Shown: in pieces, positions 1-7,946 of the stretch
How the letters are laid out: every line of letters starts with the position of its first letter
How positions within the stretch are numbered: position 1 is the stretch's first letter
Source of the DNA: Phycobacter azelaicus
GTDB taxonomy: Bacteria > Pseudomonadota > Alphaproteobacteria > Rhodobacterales > Rhodobacteraceae
Direction: 5' to 3'
Assembly: GCF_014884385.1 (NCBI RefSeq)
Contig: NZ_WKFH01000003.1
Location: forward strand, 3,256,001 to 3,320,000
DNA: 64,000 nt
The notes under the pieces: model-generated
The model's database searches: none
The model's input: only the letters and a program-made list of their open reading frames with translations
What the model was told of the DNA's origin: nothing
Translations under genes and position numbers: made by a program

Positions 1-2
1 AG

Positions 3-599
3 CAGAACGCCTCAACCTCGACCGTGCGTTTGGCTTCTTCTTCGGGTGCCAACCCCTTCGCCTGTATCGCTGCCGGTATCGCCTGCCTTTGGGGTCCGGC
101 ACATGGCGGCGCCAACCAGGCGTGCCTCGAGATGCTGAAAGAAATCGGCACCGTCGATCGCATCCCAGAGTTCCTGGCCCGTGCCAAGGACAAGAACGAC
201 CCGTTCCGACTGATGGGCTTTGGTCACCGCGTCTACAAAAACACCGACCCGCGCGCCAAGGTGTTGAAGCAATCGGCTGACGAGGTGCTCGAGCTTCTGG
301 GCGTCGAGGACAATCCGCTCCTGCAGGTTGCCAAGGAGCTTGAACAGACCGCGCTCAACGATCCTTACTTCATCGAGAAGAAACTCTTCCCGAATGTGGA
401 CTTCTATTCGGGCATCATCCTTGAGGCGATGGGCTTCCCGACATCTATGTTCACGCCGATCTTTGCCCTGTCGCGCACCGTCGGCTGGATCTCCCAGTGG
501 AAAGAGATGATCGCAGACCCACAGAACAAGATCGGTCGTCCGCGTCAGCTCTACCTTGGCGAGACCGCGCGTAACTACGTCGACATCGAAAACCGCTGA
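3..599 (+). CDS. gltA: Citrate synthase, C-terminal part (5' end outside window)
   Basis: This is the C-terminal half of type II citrate synthase, which condenses oxaloacetate and acetyl-CoA into citrate at the entry of the TCA cycle in the cytoplasm. The frame is open from base 3 ([19 protein letters not shown]). It continues through the catalytic stretch [10 protein letters not shown] and [15 protein letters not shown], where the active-site histidines lie, and the late [14 protein letters not shown] segment, ending in ENR. The gene starts before base 1, so its promoter and start cannot be judged. A strong terminator follows 27 bases after the stop, so it is the last gene of its transcript. 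Confidence 0.97.
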   Translation, partial: QNASTSTVRLASSSGANPFACIAAGIACLWGPAHGGANQACLEMLKEIGTVDRIPEFLARAKDKNDPFRLMGFGHRVYKNTDPRAKVLKQSADEVLELLGVEDNPLLQVAKELEQTALNDPYFIEKKLFPNVDFYSGIILEAMGFPTSMFTPIFALSRTVGWISQWKEMIADPQNKIGRPRQLYLGETARNYVDIENR

Positions 600-626
600 A
601 CCTGAGCAGACCTGACAAGGTTTTTG

Positions 627-659
627 GCCCCGCCGAATAGCTGTCGGCGGGGCTTTTTT
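627..659 (+). terminator. Rho-independent terminator of citrate synthase
   Basis: A perfect 10-bp stem pairs bases 627-636 (GCCCCGCCGA) with 644-653, around a 7-base loop, followed by six T. It lies 27 bases after the citrate synthase stop. This is a textbook intrinsic terminator. A short run of T also precedes the stem, but no gene arrives from the other side. Confidence 0.93.
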
Positions 660-855
660 ATCCGCCGGACCGGCACCCAGGTCAAAGCACGGCCCGCGTT
701 GTCGATAACGTATTCAGGCGCTATCCACGCATAATCCCGCTATCGTTTCCAAATAAGATACGGTCGCAGCATTTTGTTTTTGCTAAGACTTTGACTTGCC
801 CAGAAGATCACGTTAATTTTCCATAAGTTGTATTTTCTCATTCTGGACGCCCCTT

Positions 856-1716
856 ATGATTGCTATTGCCGCCCTCCTCTCCTTTGGTCTTTTGGCCGGG
901 CTTTTGATCGATTCATCTGACGACGATGATGTGGCTGCAACCGAAGATGACGCATCTTTGCCGGAACCTGGTGAAACAACGCCTCCAGGTGATCTCATCG
1001 AAGGCAGCCCCGCAAACGACACGCTCAACGGCACGAATGCAGGTGAATCCCTCGCCGGACGCTCGGGCAATGATGAAATCCGCGGACTGGCGGGCGACGA
1101 TCGAATCTTCGGCGATGGCGGGAACGACTCGCTCCTTGGCGGGTTCGGGAATGATCTTGTCTCGGGCGGAAACGGCAACGACCAGATGTCTGGCAGCGAA
1201 GGCAACGATACGATCCTTGGCGGTGACGGCAATGATCTGGTCATCGACGGGCTTGGCACCGATAGCATCAATGGCGGCGCGGGCGATGACGTGCTCTGGA
1301 CAAGCTTCTTTGAAGTGGACCCGATCGATGGCACGATACTGTCCGATACCGACACCGGCGCTGATGTGGTCAATGGCGGCGATGGTGACGATACCGTCCT
1401 CTTTGGTCGTGGAGATACCGTTACGGGCGGCAGCGGCGCGGATGAACTGTTTGCAGGTCACTGGCTAGAAACAACTGAACCTGCAACCATAACGGACTTC
1501 GAACGGAGCGAAGACCAGATCGTCTATGGCTACAACCCGGACGATGGACCGGCCCCGCGCCTGACGGTGGTGGATCGCGCAAATGAAGACGGCGGTAGTG
1601 ATGCCATCGTTTTTGCCGACGGCATCGAGGTGCTGCGTGTTCTCAACCAGGATGGCCAGTTCGACCCCACGCGTCACATCCGCCTGTTTGCAGATGGCGG
1701 TATCCCTGTCTCCTGA
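856..1716 (+). CDS. Small RTX (hemolysin-type calcium-binding repeat) protein with N-terminal membrane anchor
   Basis: The 286-residue product begins with a hydrophobic segment (residues 2-18, AIAALLSFGLLAGLLI) and an acidic linker (19-36). From about residue 50 to 150 it has RTX-like nonapeptides of the form GGxGNDxxx, for example GNDSLLGGFGNDLVSGG and SEGNDTILGGDGNDLV. In the RTX family such repeats bind calcium in a parallel beta-roll. The last 100 residues lack repeats and match nothing I recognise. The N-terminal segment suggests an inner-membrane anchor or uncleaved signal rather than type I secretion, but this is inference. No strong Shine-Dalgarno precedes the ATG at 856. It is monocistronic, followed by its own terminator. 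Confidence 0.8.
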   Translation: MIAIAALLSFGLLAGLLIDSSDDDDVAATEDDASLPEPGETTPPGDLIEGSPANDTLNGTNAGESLAGRSGNDEIRGLAGDDRIFGDGGNDSLLGGFGNDLVSGGNGNDQMSGSEGNDTILGGDGNDLVIDGLGTDSINGGAGDDVLWTSFFEVDPIDGTILSDTDTGADVVNGGDGDDTVLFGRGDTVTGGSGADELFAGHWLETTEPATITDFERSEDQIVYGYNPDDGPAPRLTVVDRANEDGGSDAIVFADGIEVLRVLNQDGQFDPTRHIRLFADGGIPVS

Positions 1717-1746
1717 GGCTCTGCCTCTCATTTACCGAACAAATGA

Positions 1747-1783
1747 GGCCCTGGCACGGAAACCGGCCAGGGCCTTCTTGTTT
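1747..1783 (+). terminator. Terminator of the small RTX gene
   Basis: A 9-bp perfect stem (GGCCCTGGC at 1747-1755 with 1766-1774) with a 10-base loop is followed by TTCTTGTTT. It sits 30 bases after the RTX stop and faces the convergent enoyl-CoA hydratase gene, whose stop is 24 bases further on. Confidence 0.85.
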
Positions 1784-1806
1784 CACCATGAATAGCGACG
1801 GCAGCC

Positions 1807-2583
1807 TTAGCGACCTTCGAACTTCGCGGGTCGTTTCTCCATGAAGGCGGTTACCCCTTCAAGGAAATCACGGGTCTTCCCGCATTGTCCTTGAAGATGT
1901 GCTTCAGAGGAAAGCTGTTCCGGCAGGCTGTTCTCGTAGCTTCCCCGGATTGCCGTCTTGATTGCTCCAAAGGCCTTGGTCGGGCCATTTGCGAGATAGG
2001 ACGCGCGGGCGCGCCAATGGGCGTCAAAGTCGGCGTCGGGCACGGCTTCCCAGATCATGCCCCAGTCGCTGGCCTGCTTGGCGGTGATCTTGTCGGCGAA
2101 GAGCGCAGCCCCCATCGCCTTGGCGAGGCCCATCTGGCGCGGCAGAAACCATGTGCCGCCGGCATCCGGCATAAGGCCAATCCGTGCAAAGGCCTGCAAG
2201 AAATAGGCGCTTTCGGTAGCGATCACCACATCCGCAGCCAGGGCAAGGTTGGCACCTGCGCCAGCCACCGGGCCATTGACAGCTGCCATAGTCGGCACCG
2301 GGCAGTCATAAAGCGCTTCCAGCATGGGAGTGTATTCATCACGCAGGGTCCGCTCCAGATCGAGGCTGCCAGAGCCGGATGCATCGCTCAGATCCTGACC
2401 GGAGCAGAAAGCCCCGCCTGCACCAGTCAGAACCACCGCCCGCGCTTGGCCTGCAGCCTGTTTCAGGGCGTGGGTGATTTCTGCCCGCATCTGGCCTGTC
2501 AGGGCGTTCATCTTGGATGGGCGATTGAGCGTCACGATCGCCAGACCGTCATCTAGTGAATAGAGGATATCTTTGTAGTCCAT
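1807..2583 (-). CDS. Enoyl-CoA hydratase/isomerase family protein, PaaG-like
   Basis: A crotonase-fold enzyme of 258 residues. The first oxyanion-hole motif is FCSGQDL and the second is the NGPVAGAGANLALAAD stretch. The following IGLMPDAGGTWFLPR resembles PaaG-type 1,2-epoxyphenylacetyl-CoA isomerases more than classical hydratases, which have a second Glu at that place. Members act on acyl-CoA thioesters in the cytoplasm; the exact substrate cannot be read from sequence. I chose the ATG at 2583 (MDYKDILYSL), behind GAGAGGCGAGG, rather than the longer frame start at 2670, because family members begin there. It lies downstream of ccmH in the same direction but 110 bases away, so co-transcription is uncertain. 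Confidence 0.88.
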   Translation of the reverse strand: MDYKDILYSLDDGLAIVTLNRPSKMNALTGQMRAEITHALKQAAGQARAVVLTGAGGAFCSGQDLSDASGSGSLDLERTLRDEYTPMLEALYDCPVPTMAAVNGPVAGAGANLALAADVVIATESAYFLQAFARIGLMPDAGGTWFLPRQMGLAKAMGAALFADKITAKQASDWGMIWEAVPDADFDAHWRARASYLANGPTKAFGAIKTAIRGSYENSLPEQLSSEAHLQGQCGKTRDFLEGVTAFMEKRPAKFEGR

Positions 2584-2694
2584 CGGAAGGCCTCGCCTCT
2601 CAGTATCGGGGTGCGCGGACCCATACAAAGGATGCGCGCAAGGATTTGCGACATGGTGACGCAAAGCCAAAAGCTGGAAAAGGTGGACCCGGCG

Positions 2695-3180
2695 TCACTC
2701 ATCAATAATTTGTTTGAGGCGCGCCTGCTCTTCCGGGCTGAGACCCACTTCAGCGGTGCGCGGTGCCCTTGCGCGACCCCGCAGGTAGGCAAACGCCAGA
2801 CCTAGTGCCATCGCCAGCATCAAAGGACCAGCTGCCCAAAGCATCCAGTTCGCGCCGCTCGCTGTTGGGCGCAGCAGCACGTACTCGCCGTAGCGATCGA
2901 CCACAAAGTCGATCACTTCGGTATCGCTGTCTCCGGCAACCAGACGTTCACGCACCAATAGACGCAGATCGCGAGCGAGGTCAGCATTGGATTCGTCGAT
3001 GTTTTCGTTGCGGCACACAAGGCAGCGCAAATCCTCTGACAGAGCACGCGCGCGCTGCTCCAACACCGGGTCTGCCAGCACTTCATCCGGCTGGACAGCG
3101 TAAGACGATCCTGGTGCAAAGCTCGAGACTGACAGCACAATCGCAGCGACATAACGCTTGAGGGAAACAAGGCCGATCAT
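2695..3180 (-). CDS. ccmH: Cytochrome c-type biogenesis protein CcmH
   Basis: CcmH is the thiol-redox component of System I cytochrome c maturation; it keeps apocytochrome CXXCH cysteines reduced for heme ligation in the periplasm. The 161-residue product has an N-terminal signal/anchor (residues 1-28), the LRCLVCRNENI motif with the redox pair Cys53/Cys56, a helical periplasmic domain, and a C-terminal membrane span (about 107-130). It lacks the TPR extension found in fused CcmH/CcmI proteins. Its start overlaps the ccmF stop by four bases (ATGA), so the two are translationally coupled. Confidence 0.95.
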   Translation of the reverse strand: MIGLVSLKRYVAAIVLSVSSFAPGSSYAVQPDEVLADPVLEQRARALSEDLRCLVCRNENIDESNADLARDLRLLVRERLVAGDSDTEVIDFVVDRYGEYVLLRPTASGANWMLWAAGPLMLAMALGLAFAYLRGRARAPRTAEVGLSPEEQARLKQIIDE

Positions 3181-5141
3181 TCTGCTGGTACCTTTGCTCC
3201 TGAGGTCTTGCGCGCGCCTGCGGCCACACGGAACCGGCGGTCACTGAGGCTCAGGAGCCCCCCCAGAGACATCAGGATGCATCCGCCCCAAATCCAGTTG
3301 GCGAGAGGTTTGATGTAGGTTCGAACGGTCCAGCCACCATCATCCTGCTGATCGCCAATGACGACGTAAATGTCGCGCAGAAGCTGATAGTCGATCGCCG
3401 CCTCGGTTGTCGGCATCTTGGCAACTGGATAATCACGCTTTTCCGGGTGTAGAACAGCGACATCGGAACCATCGCGGAACACGCTGATCGTCGCCATCGT
3501 GGTGAAATAGTTCGGCCCACGTGCACGCTCAACCGAGTCGAGTACCAATTCATAAGAGCCAACCGTGAAAGGTTCTCCAATCTGAGCGACGCGGATGTCT
3601 TCCTCTTCCCAAGCCATCAGACCTGCAATAGCAAACATAGTGACACCAAGGCCCGCATGAGCCACCGCCTTGCCCCAGTCAGCGCGCGGAAGCCGCATCA
3701 GACGTGACACCCGCCCGCTCTGCCCCGTGCGGGACCACAGATCAGCCGCAGCCCCGAAGACCAACCAAGAGCCAAGGAACAGACCAATCGGACCAAGGGC
3801 CGAGCGACCGGTCTGCATGGCCCAGGCCAGAACCGCAAGAGCGACTGACAGGATCAAGACGTAACGCAGGTACCAGACCGTCTGCCCAATCCTGCCCCGT
3901 TTCCAGGGCAAAATTGCGCCAATCGGCAGGATCGCGCCCAGAATCACCATGAACGGCGTGAAGGCCGCGTTGAAGAAGGGCGGACCCACGCTCAGCTTGC
4001 GATCAAATGCCATTTCCGCGACCACAGGCCACAGCGTGCCAAAGAAGACCACGAAGCAACTGACCGCGAGCAGGACATTGTTGGCCACGAGCGCGCCTTC
4101 ACGGCTGACCACACCAAAGACCCCCTTGGCCTGCATTTCCTGGGCGCGTGCCGCAAAAAGTGTAAGCGCGCCACCGGTGAAGAAGGCAAGGATCATCAAG
4201 ATGAACACGCCGCGCTCAGGGTCGTTTGCAAAGGCATGGACTGAGGTCAGAAGACCCGAGCGCACGATGAATGTCCCGATCAGCGAAAAGCCAAACGCCA
4301 AGATGGCCAGCAGGATCGTCCAGCTTTTCAGCGCCTCGCGCTTTTCCACCACAATGGCGGAGTGCAGAAGCGCTGCGGCCAGTAGCCACGGCATGAAAGA
4401 GGCATTCTCGACCGGATCCCAGAACCAGAAGCCACCCCAGCCAAGCTCGTAATAGGCCCACCAGGACCCCAGCGCGATGCCGATGGTCAGAAAAACCCAC
4501 GCAGCAAGCGTCCAGGGGCGCACCCAGCGTCCCCAGGCCGCATCGATCCTCCCTTCGATCAGGGCCGCCACCGCAAAGGAAAAAGCCATCGAGAGCCCCA
4601 CGTAGCCTAGATAGAGGAACGGCGGATGCAGCGCGAGGCCGGGATCCTGCAACAGCGGGTTGAGGTCCTGCCCGTCAAAGGGTGGCGTCGCAAGACGCAG
4701 AAACGGGTTCGAAGTAAACAGGATGAAGGCAAAGAAAGCCACGCCGATCGCAGCCTGAACGGCCAGAACACGGGCTTTCAGGGTTTGTGGCAACCCGCCG
4801 CCAAAAACCGAAGCCAGCGCGCCAAACAGGGTCACGATCAGCACCCACAGCAGCATTGAGCCTTCGTGGTTACCCCATGTACCCGAGATCTTGTAGATCA
4901 TCGGCTTGGCCGAATGGCTGTTCAATGTCACCAGCCTCAGCGAAAAATCTGAGGTGACAAAGGCCCAGACCAGGGCCGCAAAAGAAAAGGCAGTAAAAAA
5001 GAACTGCGCTTGCGCTGCGGGTTCGGCGACGGCCATCCAGCCGGGCCATCTTTTATGAGCACCCACCATGGGCACAACCATCTGCACGATGGCGACCATG
5101 AAGGCGAGGATGAGGGCGAAGTGACCGAGTTCTGTAATCAT
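3177..5141 (-). CDS. ccmF: Heme lyase CcmF
   Basis: CcmF is the large polytopic inner-membrane subunit of the cytochrome c heme lyase, accepting heme from holo-CcmE and attaching it to apocytochrome. The protein has about 654 residues, normal for the family, with many membrane spans and the tryptophan-rich WWD heme-handling domain (GSWWAYYELGWGGFWFWDPV). I use ATG 5141 (MITELGHFALILAF) instead of the frame start at 5207, which would add 22 unrelated residues. It couples to ccmH downstream. Upstream, where ccmE is often found, only 78 bases separate it from the holin gene; ccmE is not in this window. Confidence 0.95.
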   Translation of the reverse strand: MITELGHFALILAFMVAIVQMVVPMVGAHKRWPGWMAVAEPAAQAQFFFTAFSFAALVWAFVTSDFSLRLVTLNSHSAKPMIYKISGTWGNHEGSMLLWVLIVTLFGALASVFGGGLPQTLKARVLAVQAAIGVAFFAFILFTSNPFLRLATPPFDGQDLNPLLQDPGLALHPPFLYLGYVGLSMAFSFAVAALIEGRIDAAWGRWVRPWTLAAWVFLTIGIALGSWWAYYELGWGGFWFWDPVENASFMPWLLAAALLHSAIVVEKREALKSWTILLAILAFGFSLIGTFIVRSGLLTSVHAFANDPERGVFILMILAFFTGGALTLFAARAQEMQAKGVFGVVSREGALVANNVLLAVSCFVVFFGTLWPVVAEMAFDRKLSVGPPFFNAAFTPFMVILGAILPIGAILPWKRGRIGQTVWYLRYVLILSVALAVLAWAMQTGRSALGPIGLFLGSWLVFGAAADLWSRTGQSGRVSRLMRLPRADWGKAVAHAGLGVTMFAIAGLMAWEEEDIRVAQIGEPFTVGSYELVLDSVERARGPNYFTTMATISVFRDGSDVAVLHPEKRDYPVAKMPTTEAAIDYQLLRDIYVVIGDQQDDGGWTVRTYIKPLANWIWGGCILMSLGGLLSLSDRRFRVAAGARKTSGAKVPAE

Positions 5142-5219
5142 GCTGATGTTATAATCCGTCACCGAAGCCGCGCCAATGCCATTCGGCGCGTCCAGCCGCC
5201 GCAGCACACAGTTTCGTGA

Positions 5220-5798
5220 TCAATTCTGCAGCCTGTCGGCCCCCTTGTGTCTTTCGCTGTCTCGCCAGGCGTTGAGCGCCGCATTTTCAGTTTCCGCAAC
5301 ACGCCTTGCAGCCGTTGGAAGGGCGCTTTTTTCTATCGCGCTTTGTTGTGGCTGCGTTGATGCCGCTCCAGTCCTTTCTGGCAGCCGCGCCAGAGCCTCG
5401 GCAAGACTGCGTTGAAAGTCTTGGCTTTTGGCTTGATGACGCGCGCCAAAATAGAATGACACAATGACTCCCAATAGCCACCACAGCGGCTCCGGCACCA
5501 GAAGGAGTCCCTCCATGCGCTTTGCAAACCAGAACGGGTCCACCATTGCTGAGATCAGGAGAGCCAGGGTCGCAAAGGCCAGCAAGGGCCGTGGCAAGCG
5601 ATTTATTCCATCGATTGCCCGGTCAAACCCGCCACGCTCGGTCTGCGCGAATTCCGCCGCGAACTGTTCCAGAGCGGCGCTGCGATCATCATGCGCGCGG
5701 TTCGCGCCTGCCTCCGCGTTTTCACGAAAGACTTCAACTGTATCACGCAGAATATTGCGATCATTACCAAATAGCGACCTGATCAGAGCTGCAATCAT
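5220..5798 (-). CDS. Holin family protein, GTA lysis type
   Basis: A 192-residue protein with a polar N-terminal half (MIAALIRSLFGNDRNILRDT), two hydrophobic segments at about 71-91 (PLLAFATLALLISAMVDPFWF) and 102-120 (PEPLWWLLGVIVSFYFG), and a charged C-terminal tail of about 70 residues. This pattern and its place directly after a GH108 muramidase match the holin paired with such enzymes in Rhodobacterales, including the lysis pair of the R. capsulatus gene transfer agent. Its role would be to permeabilise the inner membrane so the endolysin reaches peptidoglycan. Start ATG 5798 has a good site (GGGAAGGGTG); the open frame extends further upstream but overlaps the endolysin gene. The endolysin stop lies four bases upstream, so they form one unit. 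Confidence 0.83.
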   Translation of the reverse strand: MIAALIRSLFGNDRNILRDTVEVFRENAEAGANRAHDDRSAALEQFAAEFAQTERGGFDRAIDGINRLPRPLLAFATLALLISAMVDPFWFAKRMEGLLLVPEPLWWLLGVIVSFYFGARHQAKSQDFQRSLAEALARLPERTGAASTQPQQSAIEKSALPTAARRVAETENAALNAWRDSERHKGADRLQN

Positions 5799-5802
5799 GG
5801 CT

Positions 5803-6426
5803 TCACCCTTCCCAGCCGGCCACGCGCTCGCGAAACTCTGCCGCGCCCATGTGGTATTCTTTTGACAGAAATTCTTCGGCCCTGCGTATCCAGCCACCTT
5901 TGTTCCCCGCACGTGTGAGCGCATATTTGCGACTGGCCGGTCGCCGATCAGCCAGATCGAAGTAGTAGCTCCGCCGGGCAATTCCGTAAGCATCCCTCAG
6001 ATTGGACGCGTCAACCTCGGCCGCACCATGAGCGGCGACTGCAGTTCGAGGCCCCATCACACCATCAACCGCAACGTCGTATCCCATCTGCACCAACAGC
6101 CGCTGAAGGATGCGGATCGCATTGCTGCCCGCATTGACATACATATCGAAAACCGTGGCCTGCAGGACCGACGGCAGGCGAACGAGCCCCGGACGGTTAA
6201 AGTACTCACGCACAAAGATTCCCACGGCCTGATCGGGTCTCAGCGCCTTGACGTCCCTTTCGTCCACTCCGCCATCCCCGGTGAGATCAAGCCCCAGGCG
6301 CCGAAGGGTATGAATTGTTACACCATGATTGGTAGCCCCGCCCGGATCGTCGGGATCATTCACGTAGCCGCCTTCACGTCTGACAATTTCCTTCGCGATA
6401 TCTTCGACTTCCATTGCGACGCTCAT
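5803..6426 (-). CDS. GH108 N-acetylmuramidase (holin-associated endolysin)
   Basis: A 207-residue peptidoglycan hydrolase of the GH108 (zliS-type) family. The catalytic signature EGGYVNDPDDPGGATNHGVT begins with the candidate catalytic Glu18. Residues 100-135 (ILQRLLVQMGYDVAVDGVMG) resemble the C-terminal peptidoglycan-binding part of the family. Residues 47-58 (DLTGDGGVDERD) form a good EF-hand-like calcium loop. No signal peptide is visible, so export should depend on the holin encoded four bases downstream. Start could be ATG 6426 or the in-frame ATG 6414; neither has a strong ribosome-binding site. No capsid, portal or terminase gene is nearby, which argues for a GTA-type lysis cassette rather than a prophage. 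Confidence 0.88.
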   Translation of the reverse strand: MSVAMEVEDIAKEIVRREGGYVNDPDDPGGATNHGVTIHTLRRLGLDLTGDGGVDERDVKALRPDQAVGIFVREYFNRPGLVRLPSVLQATVFDMYVNAGSNAIRILQRLLVQMGYDVAVDGVMGPRTAVAAHGAAEVDASNLRDAYGIARRSYYFDLADRRPASRKYALTRAGNKGGWIRRAEEFLSKEYHMGAAEFRERVAGWEG

Positions 6427-6571
6427 TTATTGCTGCATCGTCATGCTGCCAATAAAACCCTGACCATGCATTGCTGTACCGCGCGCAGCTTGAGCAACGG
6501 ACCAATCTACGCTTGTTTCTGCCGCCCCACGTCTGGTAGGCGCTTTCGCCAAAGCAAGCCAAGGCAAAGAC

Positions 6572-7462
6572 ATGACGCAGAACTCCATCCAGGTGGTAGA
6601 CCGGTCGACAGGCGAGACCTTTGACGAGGTAATCCTCGGCGAAAAATGGATACGCTGGGCCTATCAGGATTCCGGGTCAAGCTTGCTGGAGCGACTCTTG
6701 TTCCGCTCTTCGCTTGTGAGCCGACTGTTTGGGGCATGGTTCGACTCGCCCTTGTCGAAAGGCAAGATCAACTCCGTGGTTGAAGAGCTATCCATCGACA
6801 TGAAGGAAGCGCGTGACCCTGTTGAAAGTTTTGGATGTTTCAACGATTTCTTTATCCGCCATCTAAAACCTGAAACCCGCCCCTTTGACGAGGATCCAGG
6901 GCAGATCGTCTCCCCCGCCGACGGGCGTGTGCTGGTTTTCCCCAGACTGGACGCAGATGTCTTTGTGCCGGTCAAGGGGCACCCGATGTCGATCCGCACC
7001 ATGCTCCCGGGTCTGCATGAACGCTTTGTGGGCGGCGCGCTTGCCATCGTGCGCCTGTGTCCTGCGGATTATCATCGATATCACTTTCCAACCGCAGGCC
7101 GGATCCTGGAAAGCCACGACATTCCGGGCGCGCTGCATTCTGTGAACCCGATCGCGCTTGGGGCGGGACCGGATGTCTTTGGCGCCAACAAGCGCAGCCT
7201 GACCCTGATCGAAACCGAAAGCGCGGGCACGATGTGTTTCGTCGAAGTGGGCGCCTTTGGGGTCGGCACCATCGTCAACACGACGACCGAAGGGCATGTC
7301 GCCAAGATGCAGGAGAAGGGCTATTTCAAATTCGGAGGCTCGACCGTGGTTGTTGTCTTTGAACCTGGCGCGGTTCGTTTCTCGGACGATCTAATTGCCA
7401 ACAGTTACAAAGGCTTGGAAACCCTTGTCAAAGTTGGCGAACCTCTCGCAACGGCCCTGTAG
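6572..7462 (+). CDS. psd: Phosphatidylserine decarboxylase
   Basis: Converts phosphatidylserine to phosphatidylethanolamine at the inner membrane. The 296-residue proenzyme carries the self-cleavage motif FKFGGSTVVVVF; cleavage before Ser257 would create the pyruvoyl prosthetic group, leaving a short alpha subunit. GGST in place of LGST, and the overall length, are like the group with Clostridium-type enzymes. Other family signatures are FNDFFIRHLKPETRP and the ADYHRYHFP segment with the catalytic-triad His. It is divergent from the endolysin gene, with 145 bases between, and ends three bases before the convergent thioesterase gene. Confidence 0.95.
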   Translation: MTQNSIQVVDRSTGETFDEVILGEKWIRWAYQDSGSSLLERLLFRSSLVSRLFGAWFDSPLSKGKINSVVEELSIDMKEARDPVESFGCFNDFFIRHLKPETRPFDEDPGQIVSPADGRVLVFPRLDADVFVPVKGHPMSIRTMLPGLHERFVGGALAIVRLCPADYHRYHFPTAGRILESHDIPGALHSVNPIALGAGPDVFGANKRSLTLIETESAGTMCFVEVGAFGVGTIVNTTTEGHVAKMQEKGYFKFGGSTVVVVFEPGAVRFSDDLIANSYKGLETLVKVGEPLATAL

Positions 7463-7465
7463 GTA

Positions 7466-7888
7466 CTATTTCTCAGGCGGGATCGAATAGGTCATGGTAG
7501 AACGCGCCACCATTTTGTCCGACCCGTCCGAGAACATGTGCACATCCCCCACCGCAAGTGAGCGCCCAAGCTTCAGCAAGGTTCCCCTGGCGATGAGATC
7601 GACCCCCGCCTCCGGCTTGCGCATGAAATCCAACGAGCTGTTCGTCGTCACCGCGAGCGCCTTGCGCCCCAGCCGCGACAGAACCAGCCCGTAGACGGTC
7701 ACATCTGCCAGTGCAAACATGGAAGGGCCCGAGACAGTGCCACCAGGGCGCAGGTGCCGCTCGGCCGTCAGGAGGCGCATGGTGATCCCCGCCTCGGTCA
7801 ACTCATCTACCGCGAAATCACCCGCCACCTGCGGAAAGATTTCCCCAATATAGGCGGATAGCCCCGCCGCATCAAAAGCCAAGCCCAT
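7466..7888 (-). CDS. PaaI family hot-dog thioesterase
   Basis: A hot-dog-fold acyl-CoA thioesterase of 140 residues. Typical features are the RHLRPGGTVSGPSMFALAD helix region, where catalytic residues of PaaI-like enzymes lie (an HxxxGGxxxG... type motif degenerated to RPGGTVSGP), and the DFMRKPEAG stretch. I start at ATG 7888 behind GGGAGAAGGAAA; the longer frame to 7927 adds an unlikely basic leader. It is divergent from the following crotonase gene (58 bases apart), so the two may share a control region. The substrate is unknown; phenylacetyl-CoA-type or general housekeeping acyl-CoA hydrolysis are both possible. Confidence 0.85.
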   Translation of the reverse strand: MGLAFDAAGLSAYIGEIFPQVAGDFAVDELTEAGITMRLLTAERHLRPGGTVSGPSMFALADVTVYGLVLSRLGRKALAVTTNSSLDFMRKPEAGVDLIARGTLLKLGRSLAVGDVHMFSDGSDKMVARSTMTYSIPPEK

Positions 7889-7946
7889 GCTTTTCCTTCT
7901 CCCTTGTCCGCCATAGAGTTGCCCCAAACAGGGTCAGGAGGACAAG

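Noticed and set aside
5220..6426. Prophage remnant
   Set aside because: Only the lysis pair is present; flanking genes are ordinary core genes, with no integrase, repeats or structural genes. A GTA-type cassette explains it better.
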